From Sva-07 sp963707515 (GTDB taxonomy: Bacteria; Actinomycetota; Acidimicrobiia; Acidimicrobiales; Ilumatobacteraceae): a stretch of 64,000 bases of DNA. The stretch lies in the NCBI GenBank assembly GCA_963707515.1, contig CAVPQI010000001.1, forward strand, positions 62,001 through 126,000, read 5' to 3'. The notes beneath the pieces are model-generated. The model saw only the letters and a program-made list of their open reading frames with translations, had not been told where the DNA came from and did not search any database. Both the position numbers and the translations under genes were made by a program. This document shows, piece after piece, positions 18,421-26,117 of the stretch (within the stretch, counting starts at the first letter, position 1; each line of letters begins with the position of its first letter).

Positions 18421-19508
18421 TGACCCGCATTCGCCCCATGGTCGCCCTGGCCGTCGTGGCCCTCACCGTCGCTGCGTGCGGCGGTGGCGGCGACGAGTCG
18501 GCCGACTCGACCGCCGTCGACACCACGTCGACGAGCACGACCACCACCGTCAAGCCCACCACGACCACCGCCTCGACCACGTCGACGACGACCACCGTGC
18601 CGGCGACGATCCGCCAGCCGCTCACCGGCGCCCCGCTGGAGAGCGAGGACCAGATCATCCAGCGGCCGGCGCTCGTCGCCAAGATCGACAACAACGCCTC
18701 CGCGGTGCCGAACCACAGCGGCCTCGCCGTTGCTGACATCGTCTTCGAGGAAGTCGTCGAGGGACGCACAACGCGCTTCGCCGCCGTCTTCCACAGCCAG
18801 AGCTCGGACCCGATCGGGCCGATCCGCTCCGGGCGCCAGCAGGACGTCGACATGTTCACGTCGTACGACCGACCGCTGTTCGTCTGGAGCGGTGGCAACG
18901 GCGGCGTCACCCGCCTGATCGACGACTCGACCCTCGTCAACATGGGCCCCAACCACGCCGACGGGTACTACCGCGGTCCCGGCCGGGCGCCGCACAACCT
19001 GTACAACAGCACCGACACGATCTGGGCCCAGGCCCCCGAGGGCAGCGTTCCGCCACCGCAGCAGTTCCAGTACCTCGACGAGGGTGAGGACTTCCCCGGC
19101 CTGCCGTCGGCGGGCGTCCAAGCGCGCGTCGGCACCGAGAACGTCGAGTGGATCTGGAACCCCGAGTTCAACCAGTTCGAGCGCTCGCAGCGTGGCCGCC
19201 CGCACGACGACAACGTCTTCGGTCGCATCCGGGCGACGAACGTCGTCGTGATGGCCGTCGAGTACCTGCCGAGCGACGTCGACCGCCGCAGCCCCAACGC
19301 CCAGACCGTCGGCAGCGGCCAGGTGTGGATCTGGAGCGGCGGCGAGGTCATCGCCGGCACATGGTCTCGCGAAGCGAGCCTGTTCCCGATCGAGTTCAAG
19401 GACGACAACGGCAACCCGATCGAGCTCAGCCCGGGCAACACCTGGATCGAGCTGGCGGACTACGCCGAGGTCAATGCCGGGCTCGTCACCGTCCTCCCGC
19501 CCGCCTGA
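18420..19508 (+). CDS. DUF3048 (YerB-like) lipoprotein
   Basis: 362 residues. MTRIRPMVALAVVALTVAAC is a lipoprotein signal peptide with Cys at about residue 20. A Thr/Ser-rich linker of about 35 residues follows, with runs such as TSTSTTTT. The DUF3048 body begins RPALVAKIDNNASAVPNHSG, with DIVFEEVVEGRTTRFAAVFHS, PIGPIRSGRQQDVDM and a C-terminal half ending GNTWIELADY. It is expected on the outer face of the membrane. The function of the family is unknown. It is translationally coupled to htpX by ATGA. Confidence 0.88.
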   Translation: MTRIRPMVALAVVALTVAACGGGGDESADSTAVDTTSTSTTTTVKPTTTTASTTSTTTTVPATIRQPLTGAPLESEDQIIQRPALVAKIDNNASAVPNHSGLAVADIVFEEVVEGRTTRFAAVFHSQSSDPIGPIRSGRQQDVDMFTSYDRPLFVWSGGNGGVTRLIDDSTLVNMGPNHADGYYRGPGRAPHNLYNSTDTIWAQAPEGSVPPPQQFQYLDEGEDFPGLPSAGVQARVGTENVEWIWNPEFNQFERSQRGRPHDDNVFGRIRATNVVVMAVEYLPSDVDRRSPNAQTVGSGQVWIWSGGEVIAGTWSREASLFPIEFKDDNGNPIELSPGNTWIELADYAEVNAGLVTVLPPA

Positions 19509-19580
19509 CCAGGTACCGCCGCCACCCCTCGGCCCGGGCCGCCGGCGGCAACCCACGCACGCATCCGGCGTGCCCGAAAG

Positions 19581-19586
19581 TACGAT
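19581..19586 (+). promoter_or_regulatory. Putative -10 box (TACGAT) of pdxS
   Basis: TACGAT ends 6 nt before the pdxS ATG. No Shine-Dalgarno is present. Confidence 0.5.
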
Positions 19587-19592
19587 GGCTCC

Positions 19593-20480
19593 ATGAGTGA
19601 TCGTCGCGACACCGGCACGTTCCCCGTCAAGCGAGGGCTGGCGGAGATGATGAAGGGCGGCGTCATCATGGACGTCGTCACCCCGGAGCAGGCCAAGGTC
19701 GCCGAGGACGCCGGCGCGGTCGCCGTGATGGCGCTCGAGCGGGTGCCCGCCGACATTCGCCGCGACGGTGGCGTGGCACGGATGAGCGACCCCGAGATGA
19801 TCGAGGGCATCCAGGCCGCGGTGTCGATCCCGGTGATGGCCAAGGTGCGCATCGGTCACTTCGTCGAGGCGCAGATCCTGCAGGCCCTCGGCGTCGACTT
19901 CATCGACGAGTCCGAGGTGCTGACACCCGCCGACGAAGCCCACCACATCGACAAGTTCGCCTTCGACGTGCCCTTCGTGTGCGGCGCCACCAACCTCGGC
20001 GAGGCGCTGCGGCGGATCTCGGAAGGTGCGGCGATGATCCGCTCCAAGGGCGAGGCCGGCACCGGCAACGTCGTCGAGGCGGTCCGTCACCTGCGCTCGA
20101 TCATCGGCGACATCCGCAAGATCACCCAGGCCGATTCCGCCGAGCTCTTCGAGTGGGCCAAGCAGCTGCAGGCGCCGCTGCCGCTCGTCCAGGAGATCGC
20201 CGAGACCGGCGAGCTGCCGGTCCCGCTGTTCTGCGCCGGCGGGCTGGCAACGCCCGCCGATGCCGCCCTGGCGATGCAGCTCGGCGCCCAGTCGGTGTTC
20301 GTCGGCTCGGGCATCTTCAAGTCCGAAGACCCCGGCCCGCGGGCGAAGGCGATCGTCGAGGCGACGACGCACTTCGCCGACGCCGACATCCTCGCCAAGG
20401 TCAGCCGCGGGCTCGGCGCCCCGATGACCGGCATCGAGATGGACGAGATCAACCAGCGGTATGCCGAACGAGGCTGGTGA
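19593..20480 (+). CDS. pdxS: Pyridoxal 5'-phosphate synthase subunit PdxS
   Basis: The (beta/alpha)8 subunit makes PLP from ribose 5-phosphate, glyceraldehyde 3-phosphate and ammonia. VKRGLAEMMKGGVIMDVVTP near the N-terminus, VMAKVRIGHFVEAQILQ (active-site Lys) and the RSKGEAGTGNVVEAVRHLR block (second Lys, phosphate loop) are all intact. 295 residues, as usual. Its last 20 bp overlap pdxT, so both subunits of the glutamine amidotransferase complex are produced together. Confidence 0.97.
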   Translation: MSDRRDTGTFPVKRGLAEMMKGGVIMDVVTPEQAKVAEDAGAVAVMALERVPADIRRDGGVARMSDPEMIEGIQAAVSIPVMAKVRIGHFVEAQILQALGVDFIDESEVLTPADEAHHIDKFAFDVPFVCGATNLGEALRRISEGAAMIRSKGEAGTGNVVEAVRHLRSIIGDIRKITQADSAELFEWAKQLQAPLPLVQEIAETGELPVPLFCAGGLATPADAALAMQLGAQSVFVGSGIFKSEDPGPRAKAIVEATTHFADADILAKVSRGLGAPMTGIEMDEINQRYAERGW

Positions 20481-21105
20481 CGACGCCACGGTTCGTCCCG
20501 GCGCACCCGTCGTCGGTGTCCTCGCGCTGCAAGGGGCGTTCGCCGCACACCAGCTCCGCCTGACCTCGCTCGGCGTCGATGCTCCCGCCGTGCGCACGCC
20601 GGCCGATCTCGCCGCCGTCGACGCCATCGTCCTGCCGGGCGGGGAGAGCACGACGATGTCGCGACTGCTCACCACGAGCGGTCTGTTCGACGAGCTGAAG
20701 ACCCGCCTCGCCGACGGCATGCCGGTGTTCGGCACCTGCGCCGGGATGATCCTGTGCGCCACCGACGTCCTCGACGGGCGACCCGACCAGCGCGGCTTCG
20801 ACCTCATCGACGTCACGGTGCGCCGCAACGGATACGGGCGCCAGCTCGACAGCTTCGAAGCCGACCTCGACGTGTCGGCGCTGGTACCCACGCCGCGCCC
20901 GGCCGACACCGTGCCGCCGTTCCACGCCGTGTTCATTCGCGCCCCGTTGGTCGAGCGCGTCGGCGCCGACGTCGAGGTGCTCGCCCGCCACGACGGCATC
21001 CCTGTGCTCGTGCGCAGCGGACGTTGTACCGTGGCCGCATTCCATCCAGAGCTGACCGACGACGCCCGCTTGCATCGGCACTTCGTCGACTCGATCGCTT
21101 GCTGA
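20461..21105 (+). CDS. pdxT: Pyridoxal 5'-phosphate synthase glutaminase subunit PdxT
   Basis: The glutaminase that supplies ammonia to PdxS. VVGVLALQGAFAAHQ opens the domain, LPGGESTTMSRLL binds glutamine, and FGTCAGMIL holds the nucleophile Cys. The His-Glu pair is in AAFHPEL near the end. 214 residues. The ATG at 20461 lies inside pdxS. A shorter form starting after the variable leader would still contain the whole domain, so the start is uncertain by about 15 codons. Confidence 0.95.
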   Translation: MPNEAGDDATVRPGAPVVGVLALQGAFAAHQLRLTSLGVDAPAVRTPADLAAVDAIVLPGGESTTMSRLLTTSGLFDELKTRLADGMPVFGTCAGMILCATDVLDGRPDQRGFDLIDVTVRRNGYGRQLDSFEADLDVSALVPTPRPADTVPPFHAVFIRAPLVERVGADVEVLARHDGIPVLVRSGRCTVAAFHPELTDDARLHRHFVDSIAC

Positions 21106-21171
21106 TGGGCCGATGCGGTCATCACCACCGCATCGCCACCAACCATCCCACCTCCACTTCACGAGGCAGAC

Positions 21172-21921
21172 ATGTCCGGCCACTCCAAATGGGCAACGAT
21201 CAAGCACAAGAAGGGCGCTGCCGACAAGGCGCGCGGCAAGCTCTTCGCCAAACTCGCCCGCCAGATCGAGGTGTCCGCCAAGACCGGCGGTGACGTCGAC
21301 TCGAACCCGACCCTGCGCACCGCGGTGCAGAAGGCGAAGGCGGCGCGGATGACCAACGACGCCATCGACCGGGCGATCAAACGTGGCACCGGCGCCGACG
21401 ACGGCGGCAACTACGAGAGCATCATGTACGAGGGCTACGCGCCCGGCGGCGTGGCGCTGATGATCGACGTGCTGACCGACAACCGCAACCGCACCGGCGC
21501 CGAGATCCGCAACGTGTTCTCCAAGCTCGGCGGCTCGATGGCCGAGCCCGGCGCCGTCGGCTGGCAGTTCCACCGGCGTGGTGTCATCCTCACCGTCGAG
21601 GGTCTCGACGAGGAGTCGGTGTTGACGACCGCCCTCGAAGCGGGCGCCGACGACGTCATCGACGAAGGCAACGGCTCGTTCCGGGTGATGACGCCGCCGT
21701 CCGACGTGTACGACGTCAAAGCAGCACTCGACGACGCCGGCATCGAGGTCATCTCGGCCGACTCGCCGATGGTCTCCGACAACCTCGTGCCCGTCACCGA
21801 CGGCGGCGACGCCAAGGCGATCCTGCGGATCCTCGAAGCGCTCGAGGACAACGACGACGTCCAGGACGTGTTCTCCAACTTCGACATCAGCGACGAACTG
21901 ATGGAGGCGGCGGCGTCGTGA
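21172..21921 (+). CDS. yebC: YebC/PmpR/TACO1 family protein
   Basis: 249 residues. MSGHSKWATIKHKKGAADKA is the invariant start, followed by LARQIEVSAKTGGDVDSNPT, NDAIDRAIKRGTG, YEGYAPGGVALMIDVLTDN and GGSMAEPGAVGWQF. Members have been described as transcription regulators and as factors that help ribosomes through proline-rich stretches; which applies here cannot be told. GAGGCAG lies just before the ATG as a weak ribosome binding site. It precedes ruvCAB as in many actinobacteria, but with bcp in between. Confidence 0.95.
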   Translation: MSGHSKWATIKHKKGAADKARGKLFAKLARQIEVSAKTGGDVDSNPTLRTAVQKAKAARMTNDAIDRAIKRGTGADDGGNYESIMYEGYAPGGVALMIDVLTDNRNRTGAEIRNVFSKLGGSMAEPGAVGWQFHRRGVILTVEGLDEESVLTTALEAGADDVIDEGNGSFRVMTPPSDVYDVKAALDDAGIEVISADSPMVSDNLVPVTDGGDAKAILRILEALEDNDDVQDVFSNFDISDELMEAAAS

Positions 21922-21934
21922 GTCAGGACCCGCG

Positions 21935-22390
21935 ATGAGCTTGGGCGTCGGCGACCTGGCGCCCGACTTCACGCTCGCCGGCACCGGCGGCCGGGAGTAC
22001 ACGCTGTCGTCGTACCGGGGACGGCCCGTCGTGCTCGTGTTCTACCCCGGTGACGACACGCCGGTGTGCACCAAGCAGCTCAACAGCTACAACGACGACC
22101 TCGGCGAGTTCGCCGAGATGAACGCCCAGGTGCTGGCGATCTCCGCCCAGAGCGTCGCCAGCCACGAGGCGTTCGCCGCCAAGCACGGCTTCGCCTTCCC
22201 GCTGCTCGCCGACACCGACAAGAAGGTCGCCGCGTCGTTCGGCACGCTCGGCCCGATCGGCTTCCCGCGGCGCAGCATCTTCATCGTCGACGCCGACGGC
22301 GTCGTGCGCTACGCCCACCGGGCAATCGCCGGGCTGACGTTCCGGCCGGTCAGCGAGCTGGTCGCCGAGCTCGGCAAGATCACCGGCTGA
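21935..22390 (+). CDS. bcp: Peroxiredoxin, Bcp/AhpC-TSA type
   Basis: A thiol peroxidase that reduces hydroperoxides. VGDLAPDFTLAGTGG opens the domain, and the peroxidatic Cys is in FYPGDDTPVCTKQLNSY near residue 48. The Bcp-type resolving Cys five residues later is absent (Lys-Gln-Leu-Asn-Ser follow), so it is probably a 1-Cys form or uses a partner such as mycothiol or thioredoxin. 151 residues. It lies 13 bp after yebC. In mycobacteria no peroxiredoxin is known between yebC and ruvC. Confidence 0.9.
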   Translation: MSLGVGDLAPDFTLAGTGGREYTLSSYRGRPVVLVFYPGDDTPVCTKQLNSYNDDLGEFAEMNAQVLAISAQSVASHEAFAAKHGFAFPLLADTDKKVAASFGTLGPIGFPRRSIFIVDADGVVRYAHRAIAGLTFRPVSELVAELGKITG

Positions 22391-22405
22391 GACCGGCCGC
22401 GGGGC

Positions 22406-22411
22406 TACGCT
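22406..22411 (+). promoter_or_regulatory. Putative -10 box (TACGCT) of ruvC
   Basis: TACGCT ends 8 nt before the GTG at 22420. It predicts a leaderless ruvCAB transcript. No LexA-type box (GAACNNNNGTTC) is evident. Confidence 0.5.
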
Positions 22412-22419
22412 ACGAACCT

Positions 22420-22998
22420 GTGTTCGCCAATGCCGTGCCGCGTCCCGGAGCATCCCCGGCCACTTGCAGGGTGCTCGGGATCGACCCCGGCCTCACCCGC
22501 TGTGGCTACGCCGTCGTCGACGGCCGCGGCGCCGGCAGCGCCGTCGCCGTCGCCATGGGCGTGCTGACCACCCCGCCCACCGACGAGTTGCCTCGACGGC
22601 TGGGCGCGCTGCGCGTCGAGCTGGCGGCATTGATCGACGAGTTCGATCCTCAGGTCGTCGCCGTCGAGCGGGTCTTCTTCCAGGTCAACGTGCGCACGGC
22701 GATGAGCGTCGGGCAGGCCAGCGGCCTCGCCCTCGCCGAGGCGTCGCTGGCGGGCTGCGAGGTCGTGCAGTACACACCGAACCAGGTCAAAGACGCCGTT
22801 GCCGGGTACGGCGGCGCCGACAAGGCGCAGGTGCAGAAGATGGTCCAGGCCCGGCTCGGCCTGACCGCCGTCCCGCGTCCCGCCGACGCCGCCGACGCCG
22901 CCGCGCTGGCGTTGTGCCACCTGGCGATGGCCCCGACCATGCGCCACCTGCGGGCGGCCACTGCCAGCACCGGGGCGGGAGCGGGAGCGGGAGCATGA
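22420..22998 (+). CDS. ruvC: Crossover junction endodeoxyribonuclease RuvC
   Basis: The nuclease resolves Holliday junctions. Four acidic residues of the RNase H fold are seen: VLGIDPGLTRCGYAVVD (Asp), VVAVERVFFQVN (Glu), and DAADAAALALCH near the C-terminus (two Asp). YTPNQVKDAVAGYGGADKAQ is also typical. 192 residues. GTG is the start because the -10 box lies 8 nt before it; this gives a short leader VFANAVPRPGASPATC ahead of the fold. The tail is an Ala-Gly repeat from GGAGCG units. Confidence 0.95.
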   Translation: MFANAVPRPGASPATCRVLGIDPGLTRCGYAVVDGRGAGSAVAVAMGVLTTPPTDELPRRLGALRVELAALIDEFDPQVVAVERVFFQVNVRTAMSVGQASGLALAEASLAGCEVVQYTPNQVKDAVAGYGGADKAQVQKMVQARLGLTAVPRPADAADAAALALCHLAMAPTMRHLRAATASTGAGAGAGA

Positions 22999-23588
22999 TC
23001 GGCTCGCTGCGCGGCTCGATCCTGGAACGCAACCTCGACGGCACGGTGCTCGTCGAGGTCGCCGGTGTCGGCTACCTGGTGGTCGTGACAACGCGCGTGC
23101 TGAGCGAGCTCGAACCGGGCAGCTCGACGTTCCTCTACGTCCACCACCACGTCCGCGAGGACGCCCAGACGCTCTACGGCTTCGCCGCCCGCGACGAGCG
23201 GGACACGTTCAACACGTTGATCGGCACCCACGGCATCGGACCCGCGCTGGCGATGGCGATCCTCGCCACGCACCCGCCGGCGGCACTGTTCGACGTCGTC
23301 GCCAACAACGACGTCGGCGCCCTCACGCTGGTGCCCGGCGTCGGCAAGAAGACCGCCGAGCGGCTGATCGTCGAGCTCCGCGACCGGCTCGCCGTGCCCG
23401 TGCTCGACGACCTCGCAACGTCGTCGGGTGGCAGCGCCTCGGCGGTCGCCGACGTTCGCGACGCGCTGTCCAACCTGGGCTACGGCACCGACGAGATCCG
23501 CGAGGTGCTGCGCGACCTGCCGGCCAGCGGCGACTCGGCGACGTTGTTGCGCGACGCCCTCAAGTCGCTCGGAGCGCGCCGTGCGTGA
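22995..23588 (+). CDS. ruvA: Holliday junction branch migration protein RuvA
   Basis: It binds junction DNA as a tetramer and loads RuvB. MIGSLRGSILERNLDGTVLV is the OB fold start. LYGFAARDERDTFNTLI, GIGPALAMAIL and LVPGVGKKTAERLIVELRD are the two helix-hairpin-helix motifs. The small third domain (VRDALSNLGYGTDEIREVL) contacts RuvB. 197 residues. It overlaps ruvC by ATGA and ruvB by 8 bp. Confidence 0.96.
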   Translation: MIGSLRGSILERNLDGTVLVEVAGVGYLVVVTTRVLSELEPGSSTFLYVHHHVREDAQTLYGFAARDERDTFNTLIGTHGIGPALAMAILATHPPAALFDVVANNDVGALTLVPGVGKKTAERLIVELRDRLAVPVLDDLATSSGGSASAVADVRDALSNLGYGTDEIREVLRDLPASGDSATLLRDALKSLGARRA

Positions 23589-24630
23589 CGAGTTCCTCGA
23601 CCCGGCGATCAACGCCGACTCCGACGATGCCGTCGCCGCCGAGGTCGAGGTCGAAGCCGGCCTGCGACCACGGGCGCTCGACGAGTTCGTCGGCCAGCGG
23701 GAGCTCAAGGAGCACCTGCGGATCGTGCTCGAAGCGGCACGCAAGCGATCACAGGCGGTCGACCACCTGCTCTTCGCCGGACCGCCCGGCCTCGGCAAGA
23801 CCACCTTGGCCGGCATCGTCGCCACCGAGATGGGCGTACACCTGCACATCACGTCCGGCCCGGCGTTGGAGCGCGCCGGCGACCTGGCGGCGATCCTCAC
23901 CAAGCTCGAAGACGGCGACGTGTTGTTCATCGACGAGATCCACCGCCTGTCGCGTGCCGTCGAGGAGATCCTCTATCCGGCGATGGAGGACTTCCAGCTC
24001 GACATCGTCGTCGGCAAGGGTCCGGCGGCGTCGAGCATCCGGCTGACGATGCCGCCGTTCACGCTCGTCGGGGCGACCACCCGCACCGGCATGATCACCG
24101 GCCCGCTGCGCGACCGCTTCGGCCTCGTCGCCCGGCTCGACTACTACGACGCCGAGGAGCTGCAGGCGATCGTCGTGCGTGCCGCCGGCATCCTCGGCGT
24201 CGACGTCGACCAGCAGGGCGCCTGGGAGATCGCCCGCCGCTCGCGCGGCACGCCACGCATCGCCAACCGGTTGCTGCGACGGGTCCGCGACTTCGCCGAG
24301 GTCCGCGCCGACGGGTCGATCGACGCCGACGTGGCGCGCGAGGGGCTGGCCCTGTTCGGCGTCGACGACCGTGGCCTCGACAAGATCGACCGGGCGATCC
24401 TCAGCGCACTGTGCGGCCAGTTCAACGGCGGGCCGGTCGGGTTGTCGACCGTCGCCATCAGCGTGGGGGAGCAGCCCGAGACCGTCGAGGACGTGTACGA
24501 ACCGTTCCTCATCACCCAGGGCATGATCGCCCGCACACCGCGTGGCCGGGTCGCTCTCGACGCCGCCTACGAACACCTCGGCCTCACCCCGCCCCGCCGC
24601 ACCGCCGGCCCCGGCTCCCTCTTCGACTGA
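23581..24630 (+). CDS. ruvB: Holliday junction branch migration ATPase RuvB
   Basis: An AAA+ motor. RALDEFVGQRELKEHLRIVL opens the domain. Walker A is GPPGLGKTTLA near residue 62, Walker B LFIDEIHRLS, sensor LVGATTRTGMIT, and the arginine finger lies in LRDRFGLVARLD. The winged-helix end has TPRGRVALDAAYEHLGL. 349 residues. The GTG start overlaps ruvA. Confidence 0.97.
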   Translation: MRDEFLDPAINADSDDAVAAEVEVEAGLRPRALDEFVGQRELKEHLRIVLEAARKRSQAVDHLLFAGPPGLGKTTLAGIVATEMGVHLHITSGPALERAGDLAAILTKLEDGDVLFIDEIHRLSRAVEEILYPAMEDFQLDIVVGKGPAASSIRLTMPPFTLVGATTRTGMITGPLRDRFGLVARLDYYDAEELQAIVVRAAGILGVDVDQQGAWEIARRSRGTPRIANRLLRRVRDFAEVRADGSIDADVAREGLALFGVDDRGLDKIDRAILSALCGQFNGGPVGLSTVAISVGEQPETVEDVYEPFLITQGMIARTPRGRVALDAAYEHLGLTPPRRTAGPGSLFD

Positions 24631-24631
24631 C

Positions 24632-24658
24632 GAACGCTTGGGTCCGTCCCCAGCGTTC
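24632..24658 (+). terminator. Hairpin after ruvB, overlapping the queA promoter area
   Basis: Arms GAACGCTTGGG and CCCCAGCGTTC pair with one mismatch around a 5-nt loop TCCGT. It starts just after the ruvB stop. There is no T run, and the queA -10 box begins 3 bp later. It resembles the hairpin at 36476. TTGGGT inside it is 16 bp from the -10, so the hairpin may also carry the -35. Confidence 0.45.
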
Positions 24659-24660
24659 CT

Positions 24661-24666
24661 TAGGCT
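24661..24666 (+). promoter_or_regulatory. Putative -10 box (TAGGCT) of queA
   Basis: TAGGCT ends 7 nt before the queA GTG. A TTGGGT lies 16 bp upstream as a possible -35. Confidence 0.5.
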
Positions 24667-24673
24667 CGAGCGG

Positions 24674-25687
24674 GTGCGGTTGGCCGACTTCGACTACGCG
24701 CTGCCGGCCGAGCGGATCGCCCAGACACCCGTCGAGCCGCGCGACAGCGCCCGCTTGCTCGTCGACCGGGGCGGCGCGGCGGCCGAGCACCGCCACGTCC
24801 GCGATCTGCCCGACCTGTTGCGCGAGGGCGACCTGTTGGTGCTCAACGAGACCCGCGTCATCCCCGCCCGCCTGCGGCTGCGACGCCCGACCGGTGGCGC
24901 CGCCGAGGTGCTGCTGCTCGAATCGCGCGACCCGGAGCGGCGCCGCTGGGAGGCGCTGGTGCGCCCGGGCGGGAAGCTCGCCGTCGGCGAGGAGCTGACC
25001 GTCGACGGCGTCGCCTTGGTGCGGATGGGGGAGCGGACCGCCGCCGGCGACACGTTCGAGGTCGAGCTGATCGGCGACACCGACCCGCTCGACATGCTCG
25101 ACGCCCACGGCGAGATGCCCCTGCCGCCCTACATCGGCACCCGCCTCGACGACCCCGAGCGCTACCAGACCGTGTTCGCCCGCCAACCCGGCTCGGCGGC
25201 GGCGCCGACGGCCGGGCTGCACTTCACGCCCGAGCTGTTCGCCCGCCTCGACGAGATGGGGGTGCGGACGGCGACGGTCGAGTTGGTCGTCGGTCTCGAC
25301 ACGTTCCAGCCGATCAGCACCGACGACCCGCTCGACCACCCGATGCACACCGAGCGCTACCGGGTGCCGGCGTCGACGATGGCGGCGTGCCGGGACGCCG
25401 AGCGCGTGGTCGCGGTGGGCACGACCGCCGTGCGCGCCCTCGAATCGGCGGCGGCGCGAGGCGAGCTGCAGGGCCGCACCGACCTGTTCATCCATCGCGG
25501 CTTCGACTGGCAGGTCGTCGACGTGTTGATGACCAACTTCCACCTCCCGCGCACGACGCTGCTGATGATGATCGACGCATTCGTCGGCCCGCGCTGGCGG
25601 ACGCTGTACGAGACCGCCCTCGCCGGCGACTACCGGTTCCTCTCCTTCGGTGACGCGATGTTGCTCGACCGTTCCCTCGACGGATGA
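24674..25687 (+). CDS. queA: S-adenosylmethionine:tRNA ribosyltransferase-isomerase (QueA)
   Basis: It converts preQ1 in tRNA to epoxyqueuosine, using the ribosyl part of AdoMet. Family blocks: FDYALPAERIAQTPVEPRD, LLVLNETRVIPARL, GEMPLPPYI, the TAGLHFT motif, RPVSTMAACRDAERVVAVGTT-like region ending TTAVRALESAA, and LMTNFHLPRTTLLMMI. 337 residues. The GTG is supported by the -10 box. Together with tgt 430 bp downstream it indicates queuosine in tRNA, a trait missing from mycobacteria. Confidence 0.95.
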   Translation: MRLADFDYALPAERIAQTPVEPRDSARLLVDRGGAAAEHRHVRDLPDLLREGDLLVLNETRVIPARLRLRRPTGGAAEVLLLESRDPERRRWEALVRPGGKLAVGEELTVDGVALVRMGERTAAGDTFEVELIGDTDPLDMLDAHGEMPLPPYIGTRLDDPERYQTVFARQPGSAAAPTAGLHFTPELFARLDEMGVRTATVELVVGLDTFQPISTDDPLDHPMHTERYRVPASTMAACRDAERVVAVGTTAVRALESAAARGELQGRTDLFIHRGFDWQVVDVLMTNFHLPRTTLLMMIDAFVGPRWRTLYETALAGDYRFLSFGDAMLLDRSLDG

Positions 25688-25740
25688 GTGGGCGAGATGA
25701 GTGGGAGCCGGATGAGTGGGAGCCGGATGAGTGGGCGACG
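25683..25740 (+). repeat. Short tandem repeat, 13-15 bp unit, at the queA 3' end
   Basis: Four units begin GATGAGTGGG. The two central copies (GATGAGTGGGAGCCG) are identical, the first has 13 bp and the last ends CGACG. The first unit overlaps the queA stop. Probably replication slippage, with no structure seen in it. Confidence 0.7.
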
Positions 25741-25763
25741 CTGCGCCGTGGTACGAAAGGGCG

Positions 25764-25994
25764 ATGAGCAGCGAGCAGGACGCCCATCCGGAACCCGTGA
25801 TCGTCGGCGCATTCACGTCCGTCGGTGAAGCCGAGGTCGCCCAGGCCAAGCTGCGCTCCTTCGGCATCGAGAGCGCGATCGTCGACAACGACGGCGGCGG
25901 CACGATCCCCGTCGACAACGCCGAGCAGATCGAGGTCGAGGTGCGCGCCACCGACGCCGACGCCGCCCGCGAGATCCTCACCGACGTCCTCTGA
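25764..25994 (+). CDS. DUF2007-type putative signal-transducing protein
   Basis: 76 residues. VIVGAFTSVGEAEVAQAKLRS with FGIESAIVDN and a final VEVRATDADAAREIL form the small alpha/beta domain that I know as DUF2007, usually seen alone or as an add-on in regulatory proteins. No catalytic residue is apparent. A TACGAA stretch lies 6 nt before the ATG. It is between queA and tgt, but a role in queuosine is not implied by the family. Confidence 0.75.
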   Translation: MSSEQDAHPEPVIVGAFTSVGEAEVAQAKLRSFGIESAIVDNDGGGTIPVDNAEQIEVEVRATDADAAREILTDVL

Positions 25995-26003
25995 CCGCGC
26001 CAC

Positions 26004-26064
26004 CACCCCGAAATTTGTCCGAATCGTGCCGCTGAGCGAGACGATCCGGACAAATTTCGGGGTG
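26004..26064. repeat. Long intergenic hairpin between the DUF2007 gene and tgt
   Basis: 24-nt arms (CACCCCGAAATTTGTCC... and its complement) match at 23 of 24 positions and flank a 13-nt loop. The AT-rich core AAATTT stands out against the GC-rich surroundings. A terminator, a REP-type element or a remnant of a small mobile element are all possible. Confidence 0.7.
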
Positions 26065-26104
26065 ATGGCGGTCCGGGGCGGTCGGAGGGCTGGAGCGGCG
26101 GCGG

Positions 26105-26110
26105 TACCGT
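26105..26110 (+). promoter_or_regulatory. Putative -10 box (TACCGT) of tgt
   Basis: TACCGT ends 7 nt before the tgt ATG, a leaderless arrangement. Confidence 0.45.
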
Positions 26111-26117
26111 CGCCCGA

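Noticed and set aside
18216..21146. 976-codon frame on the minus strand
   Set aside because: It runs opposite DUF3048, pdxS and pdxT, which are certain. Composition is of a shadow frame.
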